From contig NZ_JACHUZ010000013.1 in assembly GCF_019903425.1 (NCBI RefSeq), forward strand, positions 2,424,361 through 2,488,360: a DNA stretch of 64,000 nucleotides, given 5' to 3'. This document shows, piece by piece, positions 55,206-64,000 of this stretch. Source of the DNA: Vreelandella halophila. GTDB lineage: Bacteria > Pseudomonadota > Gammaproteobacteria > Pseudomonadales > Oleiphilaceae. Below the pieces are notes generated by a model. It was given only the letters and a program-made list of their open reading frames with translations, ran no database searches and was not told where the DNA came from. Position numbers and translations under genes: made by a program. How positions within the stretch are numbered: position 1 is the first letter of the stretch; each line of letters opens with the position of its first letter.

Positions 55206-56216
55206 TCAGCGCTCCGAGGGATGGGCCGGTTCCGGCCCGGCCGGGATGAAATCCGCCGCAAAGGGCTCAAAGGCCTCGTTCAGTTCCTCTGCCCCCTCTA
55301 CAATCCGCTGGCGCAGCCACTGGTGATCCGGGTTGTGCTGCAGCAGGGGGCTCCAGGCCATTTTCAGCTCGATCGGCGGGATCGGGAACGGCGGCGCCTT
55401 CACCACCAGCGCCGGATTGTCCTTCTGCAGCCAGGCCGCACGGCATGGCAGGGTCGCCATCACATCGTGCTGCTCCGCCAGCAGGGTCGCCACCTGGTAA
55501 TGGCGGGTAAAAACCGAGATCCGGCGCTTGCGCCCCAGCTTCCCCAGGGCTTCATCCACCCATCCCAGGCGCTGCACGTCGCGCGGGTTTACCCCCACAC
55601 CCACACCGAAGCCGGTCTTGCTGACCCAGATATGGTTCGCCTGAAGGTAAGTGTCCAGAGTGAACGGCTCACGCAGCACCGGGTTCTCGTTGCTCATCAG
55701 GCAGGCGAACCAGTCGGTCCAGAGGGTGCGCTGGTGGAACGACTGCGGGATGGTGTCAAAACGGTTGATGGCCATATCCACCCGCCCCTGCTCCACGTCC
55801 AGGAAACTCACATCCGAGGGTGTCAGCACGTCCAGGGTCACGTGCGGTGCCAGGCTGCGGATCAGCCGCAGTACCCGGGGCATGAGGGTGGATTCCGCAT
55901 AGTCGCTGGCCATAATGCGAAAAACCCGCTCACTGGCCCCGGCATCGAAGGACCCGGTCTTCTGGACCGTCTGCTCCACCTGGGCCAGGATCTCGCGCAC
56001 CCGTGGCTGGAGCTCCAGCGCCCGCTCGGTCGGGCTCATGCCCTCGCTTGTGCGCACCAGCAGCGGATCATCGAACAGCTCCCGGAGCCGGCGCAGCCCG
56101 TTGCTCATGGCCGGCTGTGTCAGGCCCAGGTAACTGGCCGCGCGCGTGACGCTCTTCTCGCGCAGCAGCACATCCAGGTACACCAGAAGGTTGAGATCGA
56201 TCCGGGACAGATCCAT
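55206..56216 (-). CDS. LysR-type transcriptional regulator
   Basis: This encodes a 336-residue LysR-family protein. The N-terminal winged helix is LDVLLREKSVTRAASYLG and LTQPAMSNGLRRLRELFDDP. The effector domain (RIMASDYAESTLMPRVLRLI and on) resembles the NodD/PcpR-like subgroup, which usually senses aromatic or other small organic compounds. It is divergent from the membrane-anchored gene at 56363, with 146 bases between, and convergent with the GNAT gene after 3 bases. No catabolic gene lies near, so the target is unknown. Confidence 0.92.
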   Translation of the reverse strand: MDLSRIDLNLLVYLDVLLREKSVTRAASYLGLTQPAMSNGLRRLRELFDDPLLVRTSEGMSPTERALELQPRVREILAQVEQTVQKTGSFDAGASERVFRIMASDYAESTLMPRVLRLIRSLAPHVTLDVLTPSDVSFLDVEQGRVDMAINRFDTIPQSFHQRTLWTDWFACLMSNENPVLREPFTLDTYLQANHIWVSKTGFGVGVGVNPRDVQRLGWVDEALGKLGRKRRISVFTRHYQVATLLAEQHDVMATLPCRAAWLQKDNPALVVKAPPFPIPPIELKMAWSPLLQHNPDHQWLRQRIVEGAEELNEAFEPFAADFIPAGPEPAHPSER

Positions 56217-56362
56217 GACATCTCCAGGGGAAGAAGAGCAGCTATTATGCCGTTACAGCGGCGGGCCAGACCAGCCCGGGCCGCTTTGTGCCTCCATTCA
56301 TGCAGTTATCAGGCATCTGGTCTATACTGGAACCATTCCGGATACCACAGCGTGTACTGACT

Positions 56363-57151
56363 ATGACCACTATCGCCATCATCGCTGTTCTGGCGCTGTT
56401 GCTGATCATCGGCCTGGTGCTGATCGTTGTCAGCCAGATGCGTGAGAAGGCGCGCGTGGAGCGCATGCGCCGCATCAAAGCTCTGGAGGACGGCCACAGC
56501 CTCCTGCGCCGGTTCGTGGACGAACTACCCAATTCCTTCCTAGACAAGGCCCTTCGGCGCCTCATACTGCAGCGGGCATTGGAGCTGGCGGGTCAGCTGC
56601 GCGAGCTCAATGCCCCGGGTAACCCGAAGGCGCTTGAGGACGCGGACCAGGCCGCGCTTTCGGCGCTGGAGTCCGGACAGGTCCAGGGCCCGGGCGAATT
56701 CCCGATGAACGATCAGGAGCGGGTCAAGGAGGTCCGCAGTCTGCTGCAGATGCTTTTCCGCTTCGTGGAACGCCAGAAGAAGGCGGGCCGGGTGTCCGCG
56801 GACGCGGCGCGTCAGCACATGGTCAACATCCTTTTCCTGGTGCATCGGGTCTATGCCGAGCTGATGGTCTTCCAGGCACAGGAACACGAGCAGGCCAAAC
56901 GCTACCGCAAGGCCATCCACTGCTATCACCTGGCAGCAAGCGAGCTGGAGAAATCCAAGGACCATACGCATGCGGCCGAGCTGGTTACGCGTTACCGTGA
57001 ACGCATCAAGGAGCTCAACCGCCTGGCTGAAGGCCAGGATCCCGAGGCCGAGCGCACGGAAGCGGTTATGCCCAACAGCGTGAACCGTGAATGGGAAGAA
57101 TTCATTCACGAGGAAGAGGCCTGGAAGAAGAAAGCGGATTACGACAGCTGA
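56363..57151 (+). CDS. membrane-anchored protein of unknown function
   Basis: This encodes about 262 residues from the ATG at 56363; the frame is open from 56288. One N-terminal membrane helix (IIAVLALLLIIGLVLIVVS) is followed by a basic stretch and a long helical cytoplasmic region. The part RYRKAIHCYHLAASELEKSK looks like a TPR-type helical hairpin. The C-terminus is acidic. No catalytic motif is seen. It is likely a scaffold at the inner membrane. A plus-strand TATACT just upstream (about 56332) could be its -10 box. The kinase gene follows 68 bases later and may be its partner. Confidence 0.75.
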   Translation: MTTIAIIAVLALLLIIGLVLIVVSQMREKARVERMRRIKALEDGHSLLRRFVDELPNSFLDKALRRLILQRALELAGQLRELNAPGNPKALEDADQAALSALESGQVQGPGEFPMNDQERVKEVRSLLQMLFRFVERQKKAGRVSADAARQHMVNILFLVHRVYAELMVFQAQEHEQAKRYRKAIHCYHLAASELEKSKDHTHAAELVTRYRERIKELNRLAEGQDPEAERTEAVMPNSVNREWEEFIHEEEAWKKKADYDS

Positions 57152-57218
57152 GGCCTCCATCAGGGGCTCCTGGAACCACCTTCGGAGGTCCGGCCTCCAC
57201 TGAAAGGGACAGACCGGT

Positions 57219-59564
57219 GTGGATTCAAGGCTTACACAGCGTTTATCGTTCCGCCTGACCCGCAATGTCGTGCTGTCAGCACTGACCCTAGGCGTCCTGT
57301 TGAACCTGGGCGTGGTCACGCTGGACTACTTCAACGCCCGCTCCAACATGAACAGCGAAATCCGGGCGCTGATGGAAATCAGCCACAGTCCAGCCTCCCA
57401 GATCGCCTATAACATCGACACGCGACTTGCCGAAGAGCTGCTGGACGGACTGCTGCGCCATCCGGCCATCGTGAATGCACGCATTGAGGATCCCCAGGGG
57501 CGCATTCTCGCGGAGCGCGAACGCCCCACTTCCGATGGCCCCTACCGCTGGCTGAGTGATTCGCTGTTCCAGCCCCGCCGGGACTACAGGGAACAGCTGC
57601 ACGTCTCCCAGCTGCAGGAAATGGAGCTTGGTCACCTCCACGTTTCCATCGACACTTACCCTTTCGGCAGCACCTTTCTCCAGCGCGCCGGTTACACCCT
57701 GCTCAGCGGCTTCCTCATGAGCCTGGCCCTGGCGGGGCTGCTGCTGGTGATCTTCTACATGATGATCACCAAACCGCTGTTGCGGGTGGTCAGCGGCCTC
57801 CAGGATGTGGACTCGGATAACGCCGAAAAAGCGCGCCTGCCGACACCCCGGCGCCATGAGAATGATGAGATCGGGCTGCTGGTGCACATCACCAATGAGC
57901 ACCTGGACACCATCGACAACGGCCTCCAGAAGCAGCGTGAAGCGGAGGGCCGGCTGAAGGACTACAATGAGAAGCTGGCCCAGATCGTTGAGGCCCGGAC
58001 CTCCGAGATCCGGGACAAGAATGAAGCCCTCCAGCGCTCCAACCGGGCCCTGATCGATGCCCGTGAGGAAGCCCTGGAAACCGCACGGGCCCGTGCGGAT
58101 TTTCTCGCCAGCATGAGCCATGAGATCCGGACGCCGCTGAACGGGCTCCTCGGCATGCTGCGCCTGGCGCTTGAGAACCGGCTGAGCGCCACCCAGAGGG
58201 AACGCATGGAGCTGGCACTGAGCGCCGGCGAGAACCTGGTGGCCCTGGTCAATGACATCCTGGACATCTCCAAGGTCGAGGCGGGCAAGCTCACCCTTGA
58301 GCGTATCAGCCTGGACCCCGGGGTTCTCGCCGAGGAGTGCGCGACCCTGTTCGCCCAGCAGAGCGTGCGCGCCGCCGATGTGGCCATCGTCACGCGCATC
58401 GCCCCGGACATTGAGCCCGCCTACCTTGGGGACCCCACCCGTCTGCGCCAGATCATCAACAACCTGATGGGCAACGCCATCAAGTTCACCCCGCAGGGAC
58501 AGATCACTCTAAGCCTCGACCCCGAACATGATGGTATTGAGCTGGTCGTGGCGGATACAGGCATTGGTATGTCCAGGGAGGCCCAGAAGACGGTGTTCTC
58601 AGCGTTCTCCCAGGGACAGGCGGATACCGCACGACGTTTTGGCGGAACCGGACTCGGTCTGACCCTGTGCCGGCAGCTGGTGGATCGGATGGGCGGCACC
58701 ATCGAGGTCCAATCGAAGGAACGGGAAGGCACCCGCGTCAGGGTCCACCTGCCGCTGGATGTTGACCCGGACGCGCCATCACGCAGCGGCGAAAACGACT
58801 TCGACGGCATGCGGGCCCTGCTGCTCACCAATCGCGACAACCCCCATGCCCCGCCCCTGCAGGACCACCTGCGCTACTGGGGCGCCCACATCCGCCACCA
58901 GGTGACGGTACCGGAAACGCCGACCACCCTGGAGGTCGAGGGTCAGGATCTGATCATCATCGACGGCCATGCGCCCGGATGGCGGCCACTGGTGGATCAG
59001 GCCGAACGATGCCCACCCGTTGTCCACCTCGGTACGGATGGGGATGGGGCTGACCATTCCGGGATCATCCACCTGCCCCTGGTGCGCCGTCAACTGGTCA
59101 ATACCCTGCGCGTCGCCATCGGACTCACTGCCATGGATTCCCCGTCGCACCGGGCAGCGCCGCGCTCATCCACGACTCTCGATGTACTCCTGGTGGAGGA
59201 CAACCAGGTCAACCAGATGGTAGCCAGCGGCATGCTCCGCAAACTCGGGCACCGGGTCGTGATCCGGGAAAACGGGGAACTGGCCCTGGAATATCTGCGC
59301 AGCAACACCTGTGACCTAATCCTGATGGACTGTCAGATGCCGGTCATGGATGGTTTCGAAGCCACCCGCCAGATACGGGGCACGGAAGGGATGGCCCATG
59401 TGCCGGTAATCGCGGTTACCGCCAACGCCATGGAAGGCGACCGTGAACAATGCCTCAGCGCCGGCATGGACGATTACCTCACCAAACCCTACAGCATCGA
59501 GGCCATGCGCGAGGTTCTGGAGCGCTGGGGCGCGGCGGCGGGAGTTCAGTCCTCCCGGGGATGA
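57219..59564 (+). CDS. hybrid sensor histidine kinase with receiver domain (BarA-like layout)
   Basis: This 781-residue membrane kinase starts with GTG. Two membrane helices ([19 protein letters not shown] and [20 protein letters not shown]) enclose a periplasmic sensor of about 130 residues. A HAMP domain and coiled coil follow. The H-box is [20 protein letters not shown] (near residue 303). The N-box is [15 protein letters not shown], with [13 protein letters not shown] and [19 protein letters not shown] after it. The C-terminal receiver ([33 protein letters not shown]) has the phospho-accepting Asp. No Hpt domain is present, unlike BarA itself. The last 19 bases overlap the convergent msrB. 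Its signal and target are unknown. Confidence 0.92.
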   Translation: MDSRLTQRLSFRLTRNVVLSALTLGVLLNLGVVTLDYFNARSNMNSEIRALMEISHSPASQIAYNIDTRLAEELLDGLLRHPAIVNARIEDPQGRILAERERPTSDGPYRWLSDSLFQPRRDYREQLHVSQLQEMELGHLHVSIDTYPFGSTFLQRAGYTLLSGFLMSLALAGLLLVIFYMMITKPLLRVVSGLQDVDSDNAEKARLPTPRRHENDEIGLLVHITNEHLDTIDNGLQKQREAEGRLKDYNEKLAQIVEARTSEIRDKNEALQRSNRALIDAREEALETARARADFLASMSHEIRTPLNGLLGMLRLALENRLSATQRERMELALSAGENLVALVNDILDISKVEAGKLTLERISLDPGVLAEECATLFAQQSVRAADVAIVTRIAPDIEPAYLGDPTRLRQIINNLMGNAIKFTPQGQITLSLDPEHDGIELVVADTGIGMSREAQKTVFSAFSQGQADTARRFGGTGLGLTLCRQLVDRMGGTIEVQSKEREGTRVRVHLPLDVDPDAPSRSGENDFDGMRALLLTNRDNPHAPPLQDHLRYWGAHIRHQVTVPETPTTLEVEGQDLIIIDGHAPGWRPLVDQAERCPPVVHLGTDGDGADHSGIIHLPLVRRQLVNTLRVAIGLTAMDSPSHRAAPRSSTTLDVLLVEDNQVNQMVASGMLRKLGHRVVIRENGELALEYLRSNTCDLILMDCQMPVMDGFEATRQIRGTEGMAHVPVIAVTANAMEGDREQCLSAGMDDYLTKPYSIEAMREVLERWGAAAGVQSSRG

Positions 59565-59944
59565 AGTTGAAGTGCCGCCGAATTGATGCAGTAGCGCAGC
59601 CCCGTGGGCTCGGGCCCGTCCGGGAACACGTGCCCGAGATGGGCATCACACTGGGCGCAGAGTGCCTCGGTGCGGACCATCCCGTGGCTGCGGTCGACGC
59701 GCTCGGTAACCGCCCCCTCGCCGGCCGGCTGCCAGTAGCTGGGCCAGCCGGAGCCTGAATCGAACTTGTGCCGGGCATCAAAAAGCGGCTCGCCACAGCA
59801 GACGCAACAGTAGACGCCGTCCTGCTTGCAATCGTTGTATTCGCCGCTGAACGGTCTTTCCGTGCCACCCTCCCGGGTGACCCGGTAGCTCTCCGGGGAC
59901 AGCCGTTCAAGCCATTCCTGATCCGACTGGTTTACTTTCGTCAT
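59546..59944 (-). CDS. msrB: methionine-R-sulfoxide reductase MsrB
   Basis: This encodes a 132-residue enzyme that repairs methionine-R-sulfoxide. The zinc site is formed by [11 protein letters not shown] and [12 protein letters not shown], and the catalytic Cys is in [11 protein letters not shown] near the C-terminus. [15 protein letters not shown] is the substrate pocket. The length is standard for single-domain MsrB. It is divergent from alaA, 53 bases away, and its end overlaps the kinase gene. Confidence 0.95.
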   Translation of the reverse strand: MTKVNQSDQEWLERLSPESYRVTREGGTERPFSGEYNDCKQDGVYCCVCCGEPLFDARHKFDSGSGWPSYWQPAGEGAVTERVDRSHGMVRTEALCAQCDAHLGHVFPDGPEPTGLRYCINSAALQLHPRED

Positions 59945-59997
59945 CTCGCAGGCCTCCGCTACAATACCTTTGCGCCAACTCAGGGGTTTACAACATC

Positions 59998-61215
59998 ATG
60001 CAGCAATTTGAAAAATCCGCCAAGCTCGAGAACGTCTGCTACGACATCCGTGGCCCCGTCCAGCAGGAAGCCCACCGCCTCGAGGAAGAAGGTCACCGGA
60101 TCCTCAAGCTCAACATCGGCAACCCCGGCGCATTCGGCCTGGATATCCCGGAAGAGATCCAGCAGGACGTGGTCCACAACCTGCCGGCCGCCCAGGGTTA
60201 CTGCGACTCCAAGGGGCTGTTCTCCGCGCGCAAGGCGGTTATGCAGTACAGCCAGCAGCTCGGTATTCCGGATGTGGACATTGACGATGTCTTCATCGGC
60301 AACGGGGTCAGCGAGCTGATCGTGATGGCCACCCAGGCCCTGCTGAACACCGGTGATGAGGTGCTAATCCCCGCGCCGGACTACCCGTTGTGGACCGCCG
60401 CCACCACCCTCTCCAGTGGCCGGCCGGTGCACTACCACTGCGATGAGAAGCAGAACTGGTACCCGGACATTGACGATATCCGCGCCAAGATCACCACGCG
60501 CACCCGGGCCATTGTTCTGATCAACCCGAACAATCCCACGGGTGCTGTGTACTCCGCCGACCTGCTGGAACAGGTGATCCGGCTCGCGCGCGAGCACGAC
60601 CTGGTGGTTCTGGCCGACGAGATCTACGACAAGATCCTGTACGACGGCAACCGGCACATACCGGCAGCCTCGCTGGCGGACGACATCCTGTTCCTGACCT
60701 TCGGCGGCCTTTCGAAGAACTACCGCGCCGCCGGCTACCGCGCTGGCTGGATGATCATCAGCGGCGCCAAGCACCGCGCCGAGGGCCTGATCGAAGGCAT
60801 CAACATGCTAGCCTCAATGCGCCTGTGCGCCAATGTGCCGGCCCAGACCGCTATCCAGACATCTCTTGGGGGCTACCAGTCCATCAACGATCTGGTGGTC
60901 TCCGGCGGGCGCCTCTGTGAGCAGCGGGACCTGGCGTGGAAGATGCTGAATGACATCCCCGGAGTGAGCTGTGTGAAACCGGCGGGCGCGCTGTATCTGT
61001 TCCCGCGCCTGGACCCGGAGGTCTACCCCATCCACAGCGATGAACAGATGGTCTACGACCTGCTGCGGCAGGAGCAGATGCTCCTGGTGCACGGCTCGGC
61101 CTTCAACCTGCCGGACACCCAGCACTTCCGTGTGGTCTTCCTGCCCAGGGTGGATATGCTGGAGGACGCCATCGGCCGCCTGGGTCGGTTCCTCGAGCAC
61201 TACCAGCAGGACTGA
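59998..61215 (+). CDS. alaA: alanine-synthesising aminotransferase AlaA-like
   Basis: This encodes a 405-residue class I PLP enzyme. GNGVSELIVMATQALLNTGD and INPNNPTGAVYSADLLEQV are fold landmarks, and the PLP lysine is in FGGLSKNYRAAGYRAGW (about residue 240). The closeness to E. coli AlaA (length 405, start MQQFEKSAKLENVCYDIRGP) is clear. It transfers the amino group of glutamate to pyruvate. A -10-like TACAAT lies about 40 bases before the ATG. The following hypothetical gene starts 10 bases after. Confidence 0.94.
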   Translation: MQQFEKSAKLENVCYDIRGPVQQEAHRLEEEGHRILKLNIGNPGAFGLDIPEEIQQDVVHNLPAAQGYCDSKGLFSARKAVMQYSQQLGIPDVDIDDVFIGNGVSELIVMATQALLNTGDEVLIPAPDYPLWTAATTLSSGRPVHYHCDEKQNWYPDIDDIRAKITTRTRAIVLINPNNPTGAVYSADLLEQVIRLAREHDLVVLADEIYDKILYDGNRHIPAASLADDILFLTFGGLSKNYRAAGYRAGWMIISGAKHRAEGLIEGINMLASMRLCANVPAQTAIQTSLGGYQSINDLVVSGGRLCEQRDLAWKMLNDIPGVSCVKPAGALYLFPRLDPEVYPIHSDEQMVYDLLRQEQMLLVHGSAFNLPDTQHFRVVFLPRVDMLEDAIGRLGRFLEHYQQD

Positions 61216-61225
61216 CGGAGGCGCC

Positions 61226-61660
61226 ATGGCCGATCTCCACATTGAGGATTTCTACCGGGACACGGCCGCGATCCTGATCCACCTCTACAACCGCTTTCCG
61301 CGCAAGGGCGCGGTCTTTGTGGAGGACATCGCTGGCGACGACGAGCCCGACGAATTTGGCCTGCACAGCAACCGCCACATGGCGTGCTTCGGCACCATGC
61401 TCTGGCTGGCCGAGGAAGGACTCCTGCGCTATGAGTCCCTGATCGGCCAGGATGCCATTGACCAGGCCGTGCTTACGGCTGAGTGCTTCAACCGACTCTC
61501 CACCCAGTACCCCCAAGGCGAAGCTGCCGGTGGCAGCGGCCTGACCCGCGAAGCGGGGCTGGCGGTCAACCGCATCCGTGACTGCATGGCCAATGGCACT
61601 TCCACCGAGCTTTCAGAGACAGTCCACCTTTTTCTCTTTGACCCGCCTGCGCGCGCCTGA
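61226..61660 (+). CDS. conserved hypothetical protein
   Basis: This encodes about 144 residues from the ATG at 61226, with GGAGG just upstream; the longer frame from 61040 runs inside alaA. The protein is mostly helical, begins MADLHIEDFYRDTAAILIHL and contains FVEDIAGDDEPDEFGLHSNR and MACFGTMLWLAEEGLLRY, which looks like a winged-helix-type fold. It has no signal peptide or membrane helix. I do not recognise a named family. It probably shares the alaA transcript. The htpX promoter lies just after it. Confidence 0.72.
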   Translation: MADLHIEDFYRDTAAILIHLYNRFPRKGAVFVEDIAGDDEPDEFGLHSNRHMACFGTMLWLAEEGLLRYESLIGQDAIDQAVLTAECFNRLSTQYPQGEAAGGSGLTREAGLAVNRIRDCMANGTSTELSETVHLFLFDPPARA

Positions 61661-61686
61661 TCGTTCCGTAATACTCGCTTTCCGTG

Positions 61687-61712
61687 CTTGAATACCGCGC
61701 TGGAATCCCCAT
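61687..61712 (+). promoter_or_regulatory. htpX: sigma32 (heat-shock) promoter of htpX
   Basis: CTTGAA (61687-61692) and CCCCAT (61707-61712, followed by TATA) are separated by 14 bases, a close match to the RpoH consensus. The site ends 43 bases before the htpX ATG. In E. coli htpX is also under sigma32. Confidence 0.8.
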
Positions 61713-61755
61713 TATATCCGCTGGATACAGGCCCTTATCCGGGAGACAACGATCG

Positions 61756-62640
61756 ATGAGAATACTGCTTCTGCTCGCCACCAACCTGGCGGTCATCATC
61801 CTGGCCAGCGTCACGCTGCGCCTGCTGGGCTTCGACAGCTATTTCGAGGGTCAGGGGCTGAACTTCACCGCCCTGCTGATCTTCGCGGCCGTTATCGGTT
61901 TCGGCGGCTCCTTTGTGTCGCTGTTCCTCTCCAAGTGGATGGCCAAGAAGGCCACCCGGGCGCGAGTCATCGAGAGCCCATCCAATCCGGCGGAACAGTG
62001 GCTGGTGGAAACCGTCCAGCAGATTGCCCGCGAGGCCGGCGTGGAAACCCCGGAAGTCGCCATATTCCCGGCACAGCAGTCCAACGCCTTCGCCACCGGC
62101 TGGAACCGCAACGCCGCCCTGGTGGCCATCAGCGAGGGCATGCTGCAGCGCTTCAACAAGGATGAGATCCGTGCCGTGCTGGCCCATGAGATGGGGCACG
62201 TCGCCAGCGGGGACATGGTGACGCTGACCCTGATCCAGGGGGTTGTGAACACCTTCGTGATCTTCCTGGCCCGGGTGGTGGGCTCGTTCGTCGACCGCGC
62301 GGTCTTCAAGAACGAGGGCGGTCACGGCCTCGGGTTCATCATGGTGACCATCGTGGCCGAGATTGTTCTGGGCATCCTGGCCAGCACCATCGTGTTCTGG
62401 TTCTCACGCCGGCGCGAATTCCGGGCGGACGCCGCCGGGGCCCGCTGGGGCAGCAATGAGGGCATGATCTCCGCCCTGCAGCGGCTCAAGCGCGAGGCCG
62501 GCGTCCCTGATGAAATGCCCGACAGCATGCAGGCCTTCGGCATCACCAGCGGCGTGCGTTCAGGAATACAGAAACTGTTCGCCAGCCACCCGCCGCTGGA
62601 TGAGCGCATCGACGCGCTGCGCAACCGCACCCATCAGTAA
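61756..62640 (+). CDS. htpX: membrane zinc metalloprotease HtpX
   Basis: This encodes about 294 residues; the ATG at 61756 (MRILLLLATNLAVIILASVT) opens with the usual membrane helix, with a second helix before residue 60. The zinc motif is VLAHEMGHVASGDM (H-E-x-x-H at about residue 140), and a third ligand Glu is in SRRREFRADAAGA. Two more membrane helices lie between these (FVIFLARVVGSFVDRAVF region and IVAEIVLGILASTIVFWF). HtpX cuts damaged inner-membrane proteins. The C-terminal SHPPLDERIDALRN is conserved. Its end overlaps the convergent pdxB by 7 bases. Confidence 0.96.
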   Translation: MRILLLLATNLAVIILASVTLRLLGFDSYFEGQGLNFTALLIFAAVIGFGGSFVSLFLSKWMAKKATRARVIESPSNPAEQWLVETVQQIAREAGVETPEVAIFPAQQSNAFATGWNRNAALVAISEGMLQRFNKDEIRAVLAHEMGHVASGDMVTLTLIQGVVNTFVIFLARVVGSFVDRAVFKNEGGHGLGFIMVTIVAEIVLGILASTIVFWFSRRREFRADAAGARWGSNEGMISALQRLKREAGVPDEMPDSMQAFGITSGVRSGIQKLFASHPPLDERIDALRNRTHQ

Positions 62641-63758
62641 ACGAGGGTGAAGCCGGCGGCCTCCAGCTGCCGGTTCACGACCGGATCACCGCTGCCCTGG
62701 AGACGATGGAAGCCGAACTCCCGGCGCACCGGGTATTCCTTGCGCAGACGGTCAAACGCGCTGGCGCGCTCGGCCCGGGAACCGGCGACTGTCTCGCGGA
62801 GCTGGCGGGAATCCCGGCGCGGGTCGTAGGCGGCCAGCAGTGCCTCCTCCAGGGTGGCGGGAAGCGCCTCCAGCTTTGCCGGCCCGGGCACCAGGGCTTC
62901 AAGAGCAGGGTGTGAATCCACACCCTGCCAGCGATTCAGGGCCTGCGCCAGCATCACGGTTCCCCGCAGCTTGCCTTCCACGCTGTAGCCGGCGATGTGG
63001 GGTGTGGCGACGCGGACATTCCGCGCAAGCTGCGGGTCAACCAGCGGCTCTCCCTCCCAGACATCCAGTGCCGTCCAGGGGCCTCCAGCCTCGAGCCGTT
63101 CACGCAGCGCGGCGTTGTCCACGACAGCGCCGCGACCCGCGCTTATCAGTACCTGATCGGGCCTCAGGGCCTGGACACGCACGGCGTCCAACAGGTGCTC
63201 CGTCGGCCAGCGGCCGTCCCGGATCAGTGGCGCATGCAGTGCAATCCGGTCACAGGCCAGCACCTCATCCAGTCCGGTGAGGCCGGAGACACCCTGTTCC
63301 GCCAACGGGGGATCGGTTACGTGGGTCTCAATACCGAGTGCCTGCAGTCGCCGGTGAACGCGGCTGCCCACATTGCCAAAACCGACAATCCCCACTGAGC
63401 CATCTGTCAGAGCCTGCCCCCGCTCAATGGCGGCCAGTGCCATAACGGCCAGCACGTAATCGGCGACAGCCTCGGCATTGCAGCCCGGCGCCGAGGCCCA
63501 AGCAATGCCGTGCTGCTCCAGGAAGTGGGTATCCAGATGGTCGGTGCCAATGGTGGCGGTGCCCACCCAGCGTACCGGCGTTCCCGCGAGCAGGTCCGCG
63601 TCGACACGGGTAACGGAGCGTACCAGGAGAACGTCCACATCCAGCAGGTCGGCTTTGCGGATGGACCGCCCCGGCAGGGTGCGAACCTCACCGGAACCAC
63701 CGAAACAGGCCTCCAGCGCGGGGATATTCTCGTCCGCCAGGATGCGCAGGCTGCTCAT
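62634..63758 (-). CDS. pdxB: erythronate-4-phosphate dehydrogenase PdxB
   Basis: This encodes a 374-residue D-isomer 2-hydroxyacid dehydrogenase for vitamin B6 synthesis. The start RILADENIPALEACFGGSGE is typical. The NAD motif is VGIVGFGNVGSRVHRRLQ, and active-site residues are in LISAGRGAVVDNAALRERL (Arg) and ATPHIAGYSVEGKLRG (His). The C-terminal domain after residue 290 is special to PdxB. The gene overlaps the rhlB stop by four bases (ATGA), so it is probably co-transcribed with the helicase gene. Confidence 0.95.
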   Translation of the reverse strand: MSSLRILADENIPALEACFGGSGEVRTLPGRSIRKADLLDVDVLLVRSVTRVDADLLAGTPVRWVGTATIGTDHLDTHFLEQHGIAWASAPGCNAEAVADYVLAVMALAAIERGQALTDGSVGIVGFGNVGSRVHRRLQALGIETHVTDPPLAEQGVSGLTGLDEVLACDRIALHAPLIRDGRWPTEHLLDAVRVQALRPDQVLISAGRGAVVDNAALRERLEAGGPWTALDVWEGEPLVDPQLARNVRVATPHIAGYSVEGKLRGTVMLAQALNRWQGVDSHPALEALVPGPAKLEALPATLEEALLAAYDPRRDSRQLRETVAGSRAERASAFDRLRKEYPVRREFGFHRLQGSGDPVVNRQLEAAGFTLVY

Positions 63759-64000
63759 CCCGAACTGTCTTCTCCCCGGCGCTGGTTGCGCTTGCGCTGG
63801 CGCCCCGGCCTGCCGTCTCCGGCGTCCTCCTGTTTCGTTTCCCGGAGGGTCTCCGGTTCCGGCAGCGGCACCATCAGCGGGTCAGGCGGACGTACAAAGG
63901 TCAGTGACTGATTCAGATAGTTCTCCAGATCCGGGAGCACAAAGCTGTCATCCTCACCGGCCAGCGTAACCGACGTGCCGGAAGCGCCCGCCCTTCCGGT
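63755..64000 (-). CDS. rhlB: RhlB-like DEAD-box RNA helicase, N-terminal part beyond the right edge
   Basis: The last 81 residues of a helicase lie within the window; the frame is open to the edge. It enters with TGRAGASGTSVTLAGEDDSF, which matches the end of motif VI (H-R-I-G-R-T-G-R-A-G) and the following strand of DEAD-box proteins. LPDLENYLNQSLTFVRPPDP and a Pro-, Glu-, Lys- and Arg-rich tail follow, as in RhlB, whose basic tail binds RNA. A short internal GTG at 63940 is not a real start. RhlB unwinds RNA for the degradosome. The name is likely but rests on a short piece. Confidence 0.8.
   Translation of the reverse strand, partial: TGRAGASGTSVTLAGEDDSFVLPDLENYLNQSLTFVRPPDPLMVPLPEPETLRETKQEDAGDGRPGRQRKRNQRRGEDSSG

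Overview
The window is GC-rich chromosomal DNA from a gammaproteobacterium. Its housekeeping neighbourhoods (comEC-exbB-exbD-msbA-lpxK-ycaR-kdsB-murB; trxB-aat-bpt-infA facing clpA-clpS-cspD; nudJ-mnmA-hflD-purB) and its exosortase-type exopolysaccharide locus suggest a marine or halophilic relative of Marinobacter. The genus is an inference from gene order only. No rRNA, tRNA, CRISPR array, prophage or intact insertion sequence was seen.

Positions 1-24000 hold most of an exopolysaccharide (EPS) locus of the exosortase A/PEP-CTERM type. A long minus-strand series runs from a GTG start at 21622 down past the left edge: sugar-phosphate transferase, Wza-like export lipoprotein, Wzz-like chain-length protein, a CpsD-like ATPase with a degenerate Walker A, an outer-membrane beta-barrel, a polysaccharide deacetylase, five glycosyltransferases, a CapK-like adenylating enzyme, a pyruvyl transferase, an asparagine-synthetase-like amidotransferase, an ATP-grasp ligase and two acetyltransferases. 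A secreted protein of unknown function (8185-9600) sits on the opposite strand inside it. Visibly AT-rich patches (about 555-2440 and 9700-12225) and a broken gene (5566-5854) suggest swapped EPS cassettes. Divergent from the operon are a UDP-N-acetylhexosamine dehydrogenase and a PEP-CTERM protein with a sigma54-type promoter. The exosortase itself is not in the window.

Positions 24000-34350 carry, on the minus strand, envelope genes (exbB, exbD, msbA, lpxK, trm112-like, kdsB, a low-molecular-weight phosphatase, murB) followed by the methylcitrate cycle genes prpB, prpC and prpD. Between prpC and prpD lies a roughly 200-nt nested palindromic element with at least five stems and a GAAA tetraloop on the transcribed strand. 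It is the most unusual non-coding feature of the window.

Positions 34350-45860 hold comEC, a DUF2062 membrane protein, lolD and lolC, a PilZ protein, a small periplasmic protein, the agmatine-to-putrescine pair aguA-aguB, an orphan MoxR ATPase, trxB, the N-degron transferases aat and bpt, and infA. A bidirectional terminator separates infA from clpA.

Positions 45860-64000 hold clpA, clpS, cspD, nudJ, mnmA, hflD, purB, the ribosomal oxygenase roxA, a GNAT protein with a C-terminal extension, a LysR regulator, a membrane-anchored protein, a hybrid histidine kinase, msrB, alaA, a conserved hypothetical gene, htpX behind a clear sigma32-type promoter, pdxB, and the 3' end of an rhlB-like RNA helicase cut by the right edge. 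Many starts were moved inward from the longest open frame on the basis of Shine-Dalgarno (SD) sites and family start positions.
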